Of a DNA stretch of 8,293 nucleotides, positions 1 to 6,593 are shown in pieces. The position numbers and the translations under genes were made by a program. How positions within the stretch are numbered: position 1 is the stretch's first letter; each line of letters opens with the position of its first letter. The stretch spans positions 1-8,293 of the forward strand of contig CAIOZP010000487.1 in the NCBI GenBank assembly GCA_903862805.1, written 5' to 3'. The notes beneath the pieces are model-generated. The model was not told the DNA's origin. It searched no databases and saw only the letters and a list, made by a program, of their open reading frames with translations. The DNA is from an uncultured Fibrobacterota bacterium. Its GTDB lineage: Bacteria > Fibrobacterota > Chitinivibrionia > Chitinivibrionales > CAIOZP01.

Positions 1-3000
1 ATCACGATCTGGCTGTTGTTGATGCGCTTTGCCATTTCGGCAAGTGTCGCATCGATGTGATTGGCGCTCAAATTATTGATGACGAAAACATCGGCCACTG
101 CACCTGCGTTGTTGAACGCACGCGCCGAATCGTATTCGCAGTTTGTTCCGGGGAAGACCGGAATGAACACTCTCGGCTTTGCAATTTTCGTTGTCTGACG
201 AATCGTGTTGCGAATCGTGAATTTCGCCTCCGGAATTTTATTGGACGGCTCTTCGGCTTTGGTGGAGAAGACATCTTCAAGCGCGCCAGACCAAGCGTGT
301 AACGCATCGGTGAGTTTGATCTCGCATCCGTCAATCGAGATAGTCGATTCCTGTTTTGTCAATCCAAGCGGAACAGTTTCGAGTTGATTATCAATGATAA
401 AACCATCGGCAAGTTCAACAACGAATCCGGGCTTTGCAGAGAAAATATTGTCACGGGAAATTTCTTTATCAAACATCACACCGATCATATTTCCAAACGA
501 CATCTTAGAAACCGCAGCGGCGATTCCACCTCGTCTGACGACAGATGCCGATAGAATTTTCTTTGCAGCAATGCCTTCGTGAATCGCAGTGAATAGTTTT
601 GCAAGATAAGAAAAGTCTGGCAACGAATCTTCATCAAACATATATGGCAGATAGACGACTTTTGATCCGGCTTTTTTGAACTCCGGCGAGATCACGTTGT
701 CGGCCGAAGCAGGTGCCAGCGCAAACGAAACAAGCGTCGGTGGAACATCGAGTTTCTCGAACGATCCGCTCATACTGTCCTTGCCGCCAATTGCCGCGAG
801 GCCGAGGGACTTCTGCGCATGAAGCGCGCCGAGCAGGGCCGCGAACGGCTTGCCCCAGCGTTCCGGCGAATTGCCGAGGCGCTCGAAATATTCCTGAAGC
901 GTCAGGCGGATGCGCTTGTGGCATGCACCGCTTGCAACTACGCGTGCGACCGATTCGACAATAGCAAAAACAGCCCCGTGAAACGGAGATGCACTTGACA
1001 AAACGGGATCGTATCCCCACGACATTACCGTGGCCACATTCACGTTACCGGAAAGCGTAGGAAGTTTTGCCGCCATTGCCTCCGTAGGCGTTTGCTGCGT
1101 GCGGCCGCCAAAGGGCATTAACACCGAAGCTGCACCGATGGATCCGTCGAAGCGTTCGGTCAATCCCTTTTGTGAGCAGACCGAAAGATCGGAAAGATTG
1201 GCGAGCCAGTTCTCTGCAAGCAGCTTCAACGAAGGAAGTTTACTTTCAAAAACGTTATCGAGATTTGGCGCGGTCAGCTTGACAGATGCATGTTGAGCCG
1301 CGCCGTTTGTGTCGATGAAATCACGCGAGATATTCACGATGATTTTTCCTCGCCAGATAAATCTAACGCGGCGATCATCGGTCACCTTTGCAACTGCAAC
1401 GGCTTCGAGATTTTCTTTTTCGGCTTCGGCAATGAACTGCGCCGCGTCTTCTGGCGATACTACAACCGCCATGCGCTCCTGCGATTCGGAGATGGCGAGT
1501 TCAGTTCCGTCGAGTCCATCGTATTTCTTTGGCACCAGATCGAGATTCACTTCAACGCCATCGGAGAGTTCGCCAATGGCGACCGAAACACCGCCTGCGC
1601 CGAAGTCGTTACACTTCTTGATAAGTCGGCTCACAGCTTCGTTACGAAAGAGCCGCTGAATCTTTCGCTCGGTCGGAGGATTTCCTTTCTGGACTTCTGC
1701 GCCAGATGTCGCGAGCGATTCGGTCGTGTGTTCTTTCGATGAACCTGTCGCACCTCCGCATCCGTCGCGGCCTGTGCGACCGCCGAGCAGAATGATCGTG
1801 TCACCCGGCATCGGTCTATCGCGGCGAACCCAGTTCTTCGGGCCAGCGCCCACGACAGCGCCTATTTCCATGCGCTTTGCAAGGTAGCCGTCGTGATAAA
1901 CCTCGCTGACCATTCCGGTCGCAAGTCCGATCTGATTTCCGTAAGAGCTGTAACCGTGAGCCGCGCCGGTTGTGATCACACGTTGCGGCAGTTTGCCCGG
2001 AAGCGTCTCGCTCTTTGGCCTGCGCGGATCGGCGGCACCGGTCACACGCATTGCCTGATAGACATAAGAACGCCCCGACAGCGGATCGCGGATCGCCCCG
2101 CCCAGACAGGTTGCCGCGCCACCGAACGGTTCAATCTCGGTCGGATGGTTGTGCGTCTCGTTCTTGAACATCACGAGCCAGATTTCCTTGCGTCCGTCAA
2201 CCTCGGCCTCGGCCTCGATCGAGCAGGCGTTGTTCTCTTCCGATTCCTCGAGGTTGTCGAGAATGCCTTTGCGACGAAGTTCCTTCATGCCGGCAGTTGC
2301 AATATCCATGAGGAAAACCGGTCGCGCCGAATCTTTGCCGTACAGAAATTCGCGTGTGTCAAGATACGACTCGTACGCCTTGCGGATCGGCGCCACTGCG
2401 GGCGAATCCTCAAATTCCACTTTGTCAATATGCGTGAGGAAGGTCGTATGGCGGCAGTGATCCGACCAGTAGGTGTCGAGCATTCTTATCTCGGTGATCG
2501 TCGGATTGCGCCTCTCGGTATCGCGGAAATAATCGCGAACAAGCACGATGTCGTTGCGGCTCATGGCCAGACCAAGTTCACGACGAAGAGCATCGGCCGC
2601 GTCATCATTAAGCGAAATAAAACCCTCGAGAACCTTCACATCGGCGGGGACGGTTGCAGTCTCGGCAAGTGTATCGCGTTTGTCAAGAGAAGCCTCGCGT
2701 GCCTCAACAGGATTCACAAGGAAACTCTTTATCGCCGCAAGATCGTCGGCAGAAATTTTTCCACGCAGAACAATCACCTGCGCCGTGCGGATCACCGGAG
2801 CGCTGCCGTGCGATCGTCCCTCATGCGCCATGATCTGAATGCACTGGGCAGCAGAATCGGCACGCTGATCGTACTGCCCGGGCAAAAACTCCACCGCGAC
2901 GGCGGTCTCGTCGGCAGCAAGCGGAAATGTTTCGTCGTAAACGGTATCGACAGGCGGCTCGGAAAAAATGGTCGGACGGGCGGCAGCGTATTCCTCGTCG

Positions 3001-3143
3001 GAAATGCCTTCGATGTCGTATCGATAAAGAACGCGAAGTGCCGTCAGTCCTTTGACTTCGAGGAAGTGGACGGCTTCAGCGAAGAGATGTTTCGCGTGGA
3101 TGTCGAAGCCGGGTTTCTTTTCTACGAATATGCGTCTGACCAA
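1..3143 (-). CDS. purL: Phosphoribosylformylglycinamidine synthase, single-chain form (3' end missing)
   Basis: This enzyme converts FGAR, glutamine and ATP to FGAM in cytoplasmic de novo purine synthesis. The minus strand is open for 1047 codons to the window edge with no stop or frameshift. It begins VRRIFVEKKPGFD, the N-terminus typical of the large one-chain (clade II) FGAM synthases. Visible motifs in order are WSDHCRH (226-232) in the linker, ETHNHPTEIEPFGG (from 329) in the first AIRS-type ATP-binding domain, a glycine-rich GGRTGRDGCGG stretch (from 454), GGKDSM (786-791) in the second AIRS half, and FPGTNC (997-1002) opening the class I glutaminase domain. Family members are roughly 1240 residues, so about 190 residues are missing, including the catalytic Cys and the His/Glu of the glutaminase. 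The start is TTG at 3143-3141, with GGAG six bases upstream (3150-3153); no better ATG or GTG fits the family N-terminus. It is transcribed divergently from the rest of the window. Confidence 0.97.
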   Translation of the reverse strand, partial: MVRRIFVEKKPGFDIHAKHLFAEAVHFLEVKGLTALRVLYRYDIEGISDEEYAAARPTIFSEPPVDTVYDETFPLAADETAVAVEFLPGQYDQRADSAAQCIQIMAHEGRSHGSAPVIRTAQVIVLRGKISADDLAAIKSFLVNPVEAREASLDKRDTLAETATVPADVKVLEGFISLNDDAADALRRELGLAMSRNDIVLVRDYFRDTERRNPTITEIRMLDTYWSDHCRHTTFLTHIDKVEFEDSPAVAPIRKAYESYLDTREFLYGKDSARPVFLMDIATAGMKELRRKGILDNLEESEENNACSIEAEAEVDGRKEIWLVMFKNETHNHPTEIEPFGGAATCLGGAIRDPLSGRSYVYQAMRVTGAADPRRPKSETLPGKLPQRVITTGAAHGYSSYGNQIGLATGMVSEVYHDGYLAKRMEIGAVVGAGPKNWVRRDRPMPGDTIILLGGRTGRDGCGGATGSSKEHTTESLATSGAEVQKGNPPTERKIQRLFRNEAVSRLIKKCNDFGAGGVSVAIGELSDGVEVNLDLVPKKYDGLDGTELAISESQERMAVVVSPEDAAQFIAEAEKENLEAVAVAKVTDDRRVRFIWRGKIIVNISRDFIDTNGAAQHASVKLTAPNLDNVFESKLPSLKLLAENWLANLSDLSVCSQKGLTERFDGSIGAASVLMPFGGRTQQTPTEAMAAKLPTLSGNVNVATVMSWGYDPVLSSASPFHGAVFAIVESVARVVASGACHKRIRLTLQEYFERLGNSPERWGKPFAALLGALHAQKSLGLAAIGGKDSMSGSFEKLDVPPTLVSFALAPASADNVISPEFKKAGSKVVYLPYMFDEDSLPDFSYLAKLFTAIHEGIAAKKILSASVVRRGGIAAAVSKMSFGNMIGVMFDKEISRDNIFSAKPGFVVELADGFIIDNQLETVPLGLTKQESTISIDGCEIKLTDALHAWSGALEDVFSTKAEEPSNKIPEAKFTIRNTIRQTTKIAKPRVFIPVFPGTNCEYDSARAFNNAGAVADVFVINNLSANHIDATLAEMAKRINNSQIV

Positions 3144-3174
3144 TTTTTTCTCCGGTTTATTTGCGCTGCTTTAG

Positions 3175-3191
3175 TTTTCGAGCCTCGAAAA
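3175..3191. promoter_or_regulatory. Interrupted palindrome in the purL leader
   Basis: TTTTCGAGCCTCGAAAA is a perfect 7-bp inverted repeat (TTTTCGA / TCGAAAA) around a 3-base centre. It lies between the candidate promoter and the purL ribosome binding site. It could be an operator bound by a dimeric repressor, or a small hairpin in the leader RNA. It does not match the E. coli PurR box or the Bacillus PurBox as I know them, so the regulator is unknown. Confidence 0.4.
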
Positions 3192-3231
3192 TACATATTT
3201 CCGCCGCTCTTGTTAGATGATTTTAGGGCTT

Positions 3232-3259
3232 ATAGTACGCTTTGGGTGAATTGATCCAA
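3232..3259 (-). promoter_or_regulatory. Candidate sigma-70-type promoter of purL
   Basis: Read on the minus strand, TTGGAT (3259-3254) and TACTAT (3237-3232) are separated by 16 bp. Each matches the bacterial consensus at four of six positions. Transcription would start near 3225 and give a leader of about 80 nt before the TTG start. The assignment rests on sequence resemblance only. Confidence 0.4.
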
Positions 3260-3307
3260 AACAAAAACATGCGCATTCAAGGATGAAAGGATTAGAAGGC
3301 AGGTAGG

Positions 3308-3676
3308 GAAATTTCGGATTGAAAAGCTTGCCGGATAAGTCTGGCAGTGAATTTTCGGACTGAAATGCTTGTTTGATAAGTCAGGCGAGGAAATTTCGGA
3401 CCGAAAAGCTTGTTTGATAAGTCAGGCAGTGAATTTACGGGCTGAAAAGCTTGCCGGATAAGTCAGGCAGCGAATTTACGGACCGAAAAGCTTGCCGGAT
3501 AAGTCAGGCAGTGAATTTACTGGCTGAAAAGCTTGTTTGATAAGTCAGGCAGCGAATTTTCGGACTGGAAAGCTTGTTTGATAAGTCAGGCAGTGAATTT
3601 TCGGGCTGAAAAGCTTGCCGGATAAGTCAGGAAGCGAATTTTCGGGCTGAAAAGCTTGTCTGATAAGTCAGGCGGC
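3308..3676. repeat. Tandem array of nine 41-bp units (minisatellite)
   Basis: Nine head-to-tail units begin at 3308, 3349, 3390, 3431, 3472, 3513, 3554, 3595 and 3636. All are exactly 41 bp with no indels. Most share GAATTT at unit positions 1-6, GAAAAGCTTG at 14-23 (including a HindIII-type AAGCTT) and GATAAGTCAGG at 27-37. Variation is concentrated at position 11 (a/g), positions 24-26 (CCG or TTT, TCT in the last unit) and position 41 (t/c; g in unit 2). A weak remnant of a tenth unit follows at 3677. The period is not a multiple of three and the array is non-coding. It occupies the divergent intergenic region between purL and the first plus-strand gene, so it would separate the two promoters. 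Its function is unknown. Confidence 0.95.
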
Positions 3677-3730
3677 GAATTCACAACGTGAACGGGCTGC
3701 CGGAAATCTTGGGGGATTTTTGTCATTTTT

Positions 3731-3746
3731 CCGGTGTTCTCACCGG
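3731..3746 (+). other. Hairpin upstream of the first exported-protein gene
   Basis: CCGGTGTTCTCACCGG forms a perfect 6-bp stem with a 4-base loop, about 70 bp before the ATG at 3818. It is preceded by T-rich sequence but not followed by a T tract, so it is not a terminator reading rightward. It may be an operator or part of the 5' leader. I see no convincing -35/-10 pair for this gene. Confidence 0.4.
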
Positions 3747-3817
3747 AATGCACATCAAAGGATTTTATCATAGGTTATATTGTATTACAGGTTCAAATAC
3801 CCAAAAGGAGTGTTCAC

Positions 3818-4708
3818 ATGAGAAAGATGATTGCGGAATTGATGATGATCGGAAGTTTATTGCTTGGGTCGGGGGCGGTGTCGGCTTCGCCGTTTCATTT
3901 TTATCCGGATACAATTTATGCGCGACCGATCTCTGGGTCGAATATGCAATTCGTCCCAACACCGGATACCTACGAAACGCTGTTCGTCAACGGTACAGGA
4001 ACATATTGCGTCAATGACAACAATTCGACTCTGACTTTCGATTCTCTGGTAGTTTCCTTTTCTTCCTTGGATCAACAGAGAGCCGTTGCAAACAATCTGT
4101 TTGTAACACCGCAAAGTGGCTCTGTTTTCTGTTTTTCTTCTGTGTATTCCATGACGGATTGGTGGTGTGGGCCCGAATTTGATTTGACAAATTATCCTGA
4201 TGGAAATGGTGGCGGCGGAGCCGTTTTTGATCCATTGAGTGCAACATATAAAAGCAGCTTTACTGCTCTCAGTTACGGCGGTATGTCGTTATGGATAGAC
4301 AGTATCTCAGGAAATGACAGCGTTCATATTGTAACGTGGACTATCAGTAACGTGGCAATGAATATCGTGGCTAAAAAATCCTTGGCTAAAATTTCTTATG
4401 ACCAAAGCAAATATCTTCCGGTGTCAGAACAGGTCATAGCTTATTCCGGAGCCAATTCCGATACCCTTTATGTATTGGGAATGTACCCGATGGAAGCAGT
4501 CAATGCGATCAAGCCAGTCGTCAATCAAACATCCGCCATAAAATCCACCCCCCAGATCTCAACCTTCTCCCTGACCGGCCGAAACCTTCGTACCACCGAT
4601 TCCAAACCAAGCGCCCTCGCCGCCGGACTAACGATCCAGAGTTCGCAGTCGGGCGTGATAAAAACAATCAGTACCGGTACAAATACAGAACCGTCTATCC
4701 GTAAATGA
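3818..4708 (+). CDS. Exported protein of unknown function with a possible sorting-type C-terminus
   Basis: The 296-residue product begins with a clear signal peptide: basic MRK, a hydrophobic core, then a VSA signal-peptidase-I site after residue 23. The ATG at 3818 is preferred over the in-frame ATG 28 codons upstream because AAAAGGAG (3803-3810) lies seven bases before it and because the signal peptide starts there. The mature part is rich in Ser, Thr, Asn, Gly and aromatic residues, as in beta-rich secreted proteins, and contains a GNGGGG run. Near the C-terminus, FSLTGRNL (250-257) followed by AAGLTI (from 268) and a final basic stretch resembles the pattern of Por/type IX secretion C-terminal domains (beta strand, L-x-GR, then a-G-x-Y/T-x). 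The resemblance is partial: the usual GIY is replaced by GLT. No enzymatic motif is recognised. No terminator follows, so it may be cotranscribed with the beta-barrel gene 105 bp downstream. Confidence 0.85.
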   Translation: MRKMIAELMMIGSLLLGSGAVSASPFHFYPDTIYARPISGSNMQFVPTPDTYETLFVNGTGTYCVNDNNSTLTFDSLVVSFSSLDQQRAVANNLFVTPQSGSVFCFSSVYSMTDWWCGPEFDLTNYPDGNGGGGAVFDPLSATYKSSFTALSYGGMSLWIDSISGNDSVHIVTWTISNVAMNIVAKKSLAKISYDQSKYLPVSEQVIAYSGANSDTLYVLGMYPMEAVNAIKPVVNQTSAIKSTPQISTFSLTGRNLRTTDSKPSALAAGLTIQSSQSGVIKTISTGTNTEPSIRK

Positions 4709-4749
4709 AAGATTTTTCGAAGATAGATGTCCGCCGCCAGATTCTTTCC

Positions 4750-4778
4750 TTGAATCAGATTGACGCTTTGAATATTTT
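4750..4778 (+). promoter_or_regulatory. Candidate promoter of the beta-barrel gene
   Basis: TTGAAT (4750-4755) and TATTTT (4773-4778) are spaced by 17 bp, each four of six to the sigma-70 consensus. They lie about 35 bp before the start codon at 4814. AT-rich sequence makes chance matches likely, and read-through from the upstream gene is an alternative. Confidence 0.3.
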
Positions 4779-4813
4779 CCGTCCAGTTACTTGAATTTTT
4801 TCAGGAGGGGAAA

Positions 4814-5422
4814 ATGAGGCGTTTGTTTTTCGCAGGATTTCTGGCGGTAGCGTTTGCGGGTTCGGTGTCGGCGGATGTTACCGTTGGTGTCGATTTCGGT
4901 CTTGATGCATCAAAGCCATCGACAGGCACGGCCGTCAACGGCTTCAATGTCAGCCCATCTGTCGGGATAGGTATCATGGGCGATCGCATGAGTGTCGAAC
5001 CGGCGATCATGTTTGCACATCAGTCGATAAAGAACTATGTCAATGACTCTTTGGCTACCAAAGAATCTTACAACAGTTTCGGTCTCAGCGGTGGGCTGTT
5101 TTTTGCTCCGATTGACGGCGATGTTTTCACGCTTTCGCTCGGGCCGGACCTGGGATACGCTTGGGGATTTCCGCCATCCGGCGACATAAAATACAGCCAC
5201 TGGTACGACGGTACACTGACCATTGCTGCACCGATCCGTTTCGATCTCCACCTTAACAAAACGGTGGCACTTCGAATAAGCGACGACCTTGCATCGTTCA
5301 CTCTCAACAGCACGGTTCAACAGGTGGATGGCACAGACATCAAAGATAAAAACACTTATCCTGCATTTCATCTGGCATCTGCATGGACATCTCTGAGCCT
5401 TGGGCTGAGATTCACTTTCTAA
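4814..5422 (+). CDS. Outer-membrane beta-barrel protein
   Basis: The 202-residue product has a signal peptide (MRRLFF start, hydrophobic core, VSA cleavage site after residue 20). The mature protein is about 182 residues, the size of small eight-strand outer-membrane barrels such as the OmpA-transmembrane, OmpW or OMP_b-brl type. Alternating polar and hydrophobic stretches fit barrel strands, for example FGLSGGLFFAP, FTLSLGPDLGYAWGF and PIRFDLHLN. The last strand, SLSLGLRFTF, ends in Phe, the C-terminal aromatic signature recognised by the BAM assembly machinery. The start is supported by AGGAGG at 4803-4808, five bases before ATG. A strong terminator lies 25 bp after the stop. There is no periplasmic OmpA-type peptidoglycan-binding domain. 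The specific role (pore, adhesin or structural) cannot be told from sequence. Confidence 0.9.
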   Translation: MRRLFFAGFLAVAFAGSVSADVTVGVDFGLDASKPSTGTAVNGFNVSPSVGIGIMGDRMSVEPAIMFAHQSIKNYVNDSLATKESYNSFGLSGGLFFAPIDGDVFTLSLGPDLGYAWGFPPSGDIKYSHWYDGTLTIAAPIRFDLHLNKTVALRISDDLASFTLNSTVQQVDGTDIKDKNTYPAFHLASAWTSLSLGLRFTF

Positions 5423-5440
5423 GACCAAAGAATTCTTTAC

Positions 5441-5478
5441 AAAAAAGGCTGGCCCGTTTTTGTGGGTCAGCCTTTTTT
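5441..5478 (+). terminator. Intrinsic terminator after the beta-barrel gene
   Basis: The stem GGCTGGCCC (5447-5455) pairs with GGGTCAGCC (5464-5472) with one G-U wobble and an 8-base loop, followed by six T (5473-5478). Six A precede the stem, so the structure could also terminate transcription from the minus strand. Confidence 0.92.
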
Positions 5479-5524
5479 CATTCATAAGAATCGTAAGAAA
5501 ACGATATTCACTATCTCGGTAATG

Positions 5525-5530
5525 AGAAGG
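5525..5530 (+). promoter_or_regulatory. Ribosome binding site that decides the start of the helical protein gene
   Basis: AGAAGG lies eight bases before GTG at 5539. The other in-frame GTG at 5530 overlaps this motif and has no spaced Shine-Dalgarno sequence, and the ATG at 5522 runs into a stop after three codons. The start at 5539 is therefore preferred. Confidence 0.6.
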
Positions 5531-5538
5531 TGATCGAG

Positions 5539-6228
5539 GTGGCGACGAAGTTTTTATCGTTGGTCACGGCAAATCTGACGAAGTTCACCGGCCAGAACAA
5601 GGTGTATTTCACGGCAGATTATCCCCAAAGGCTCGGGGATAAGATTGCAAAGGCAAAAAGCATTCTTTCGGATCATGCATTGCGGGGGATCGCCGGAAGC
5701 AGTACCGAAAACTTCACGGCTGTTGCCGAAAAATTCAAGGAAGCGCACAACTCGCTTTCATATTTTGTGAAGCGGATCGTCGGAGTGACACCAATGCTTG
5801 TCACACAGTTCAGGGCCAACGGGCTTTCAAATATCTTCAAACAAAGAAACGAGCTTGTCCTGTTCGCCCGCGATGCGGTATCGCTCGTCGAAAGTCACAA
5901 AGACGCGCTTATCGCCGCCGGAATGCCCGATACGCTTCCAAGCGAAATAGCCGCTCTTGCCGACCAGCCCGAAACGGCGCGTGAAGACAAGTTCGACAAG
6001 GTTATCGGCAGACATCAGGCGACGCATGATCGCAGTGATGCGACCGATGCTCTCCGTTACGAGCTTCACGAGATAAAAGAGGCCGCATCGCATATCTATC
6101 CGGCGGGTTCCGGCGACCTTATTCAATTCGATCTGCCGCCTCAGCCGAAAAGCAGCGGCAAATCCGATAATGGCACCGGTAAAACCGACAGCGGCACCAG
6201 CGCTACCGGCACAGAACCTGCCAAATAA
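5539..6228 (+). CDS. Helical protein of unknown function with repetitive hydrophilic tail
   Basis: I do not recognise this 229-residue product. It has no signal peptide or membrane segment, so it is probably cytoplasmic. The body (about residues 1-195) is rich in Ala, Lys, Glu and Leu with regularly spaced hydrophobics, for example FTAVAEKFKEAHNSLSYFVK and LRYELHEIKEAASHIY, and looks alpha-helical. The C-terminal tail, after QFDLPPQP, is low-complexity Gly/Ser/Thr/Lys/Asp and contains a seven-residue tandem repeat, GKSDNGT then GKTDSGT, mirrored by repeated GGCACC in the DNA. Such tails are usually disordered. GTG at 5539 is chosen from the AGAAGG eight bases upstream; GTG at 5530, three codons longer, is the alternative. 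It lies between two terminators and appears to be a single transcription unit, but no promoter is obvious in the 60 bp upstream. Confidence 0.8.
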   Translation: MATKFLSLVTANLTKFTGQNKVYFTADYPQRLGDKIAKAKSILSDHALRGIAGSSTENFTAVAEKFKEAHNSLSYFVKRIVGVTPMLVTQFRANGLSNIFKQRNELVLFARDAVSLVESHKDALIAAGMPDTLPSEIAALADQPETAREDKFDKVIGRHQATHDRSDATDALRYELHEIKEAASHIYPAGSGDLIQFDLPPQPKSSGKSDNGTGKTDSGTSATGTEPAK

Positions 6229-6242
6229 GGTTTGATTTGTGG

Positions 6243-6310
6243 CATTTATTTGTTAGTTACAGAATTAACAGGCAGGGCCGCTGAGTAAAGATCAGCGGCA
6301 TTGTTTTATT
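6243..6310 (+). terminator. Two-hairpin terminator, copy 1
   Basis: A perfect 8-bp stem GCCGCTGA (6277-6284) / TCAGCGGC (6292-6299) with a 7-base loop is followed by ATTGTTTTATT. It lies just downstream of the helical protein gene and is a good intrinsic terminator. A smaller stem, GTTA/TAAC (6256-6259 with 6266-6269), precedes it. The whole 68-bp stretch aligns without gaps to 7711-7778, 1468 bp away, so this is a repeated element rather than a one-off terminator. Confidence 0.85.
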
Positions 6311-6358
6311 GATCCATCCGGATCATCAGCTCAATTGTTTTTTCTGGATAGGGATTAT

Positions 6359-6500
6359 CTCGGATCGTGCATTAGCTCTTGGTCTTGCTCCGTAATTCGT
6401 TGCTCATCTTTCGACTGGAAATTTGTCGGCAATATTGCTTTGGGAAATTTGCTCTCAATTTTCATCTAAACCTGTCTCACGTTCTAACACATAATCTGGG
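6359..6500 (+). repeat. Repeat element E1 (142 bp, TIR-bearing, left arm of inverted pair)
   Basis: This stretch is strongly similar to the reverse complement of 7783-7964. Shared blocks include CTTGCTCCGTAA, CATCTTTCGACTG, GTCGGCAATAT, GCTTTGGGA and CATAATCTGGG. Compared with that copy it lacks two blocks of about 18 and 22 bp. Its own ends are imperfect inverted repeats: the left end CTCGGATCGTGCATTAG matches the complement of the right end, CCCAGATTATGTGTTAG, and over 24 positions 14 are identical. It carries no ORF. It ends 12 bp before the candidate promoter of the lipoprotein gene. It is best read as a small non-autonomous, MITE-like or structured intergenic repeat. Confidence 0.85.
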
Positions 6501-6511
6501 TTAAAAATATC

Positions 6512-6540
6512 TTGTCCTTTTCGGAATCGATCTGTATGCT
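6512..6540 (+). promoter_or_regulatory. Candidate promoter of the lipoprotein gene
   Basis: TTGTCC (6512-6517) and TATGCT (6535-6540) are 17 bp apart and each match the sigma-70 consensus at four of six positions. They sit just after element E1 and about 54 bp before the start codon. Confidence 0.35.
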
Positions 6541-6552
6541 CCCCGCCAATGT

Positions 6553-6565
6553 CAGTCAATGACTG
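6553..6565. promoter_or_regulatory. Near-palindrome in the lipoprotein gene leader
   Basis: CAGTCAATGACTG is a 6-bp inverted repeat (CAGTCA / TGACTG) around one central base. It lies near the expected transcription start of the lipoprotein gene, a position suited to an operator. A 13-bp match of this kind can also occur by chance. Confidence 0.3.
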
Positions 6566-6593
6566 TTTTGTCAACTCAATAAAGGGGCAAAGT

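Noticed and set aside
1290..1742. A 150-codon plus-strand open frame, and other frames within 57-1742
   Set aside because: All are antisense or out-of-frame shadows of purL, which is continuous through the region.
1893..3254. A 453-codon open frame on the plus strand
   Set aside because: It lies antisense to purL, whose minus-strand frame carries all expected FGAM synthase motifs. The product is Arg/His-rich with no recognisable family, typical of a shadow frame.
3144..3307. A purine riboswitch in the purL leader
   Set aside because: The leader is only about 80 nt after the candidate promoter and shows just a 7-bp hairpin. I see no three-way-junction arrangement or conserved purine-aptamer core.
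3308..3676. CRISPR array
   Set aside because: The repeats are contiguous with no unique spacers of constant length between them, and variation is at fixed positions within each unit. No cas genes are nearby.
3586..3771. A short minus-strand open frame within the repeats
   Set aside because: It is built from the 41-bp repeat, whose length is not a multiple of three, with no ribosome binding site or recognisable product.
3734..3817. Upstream extension of the first exported protein to the ATG at 3734
   Set aside because: It would place 28 extra residues before a normal signal peptide and start next to the hairpin at 3731-3746. The Shine-Dalgarno sequence supports the ATG at 3818.
4910..5485. 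A 191-codon minus-strand open frame
   Set aside because: It is antisense to the beta-barrel gene, whose signal peptide, ribosome binding site and C-terminal Phe are convincing. The antisense frame also runs through the terminator.
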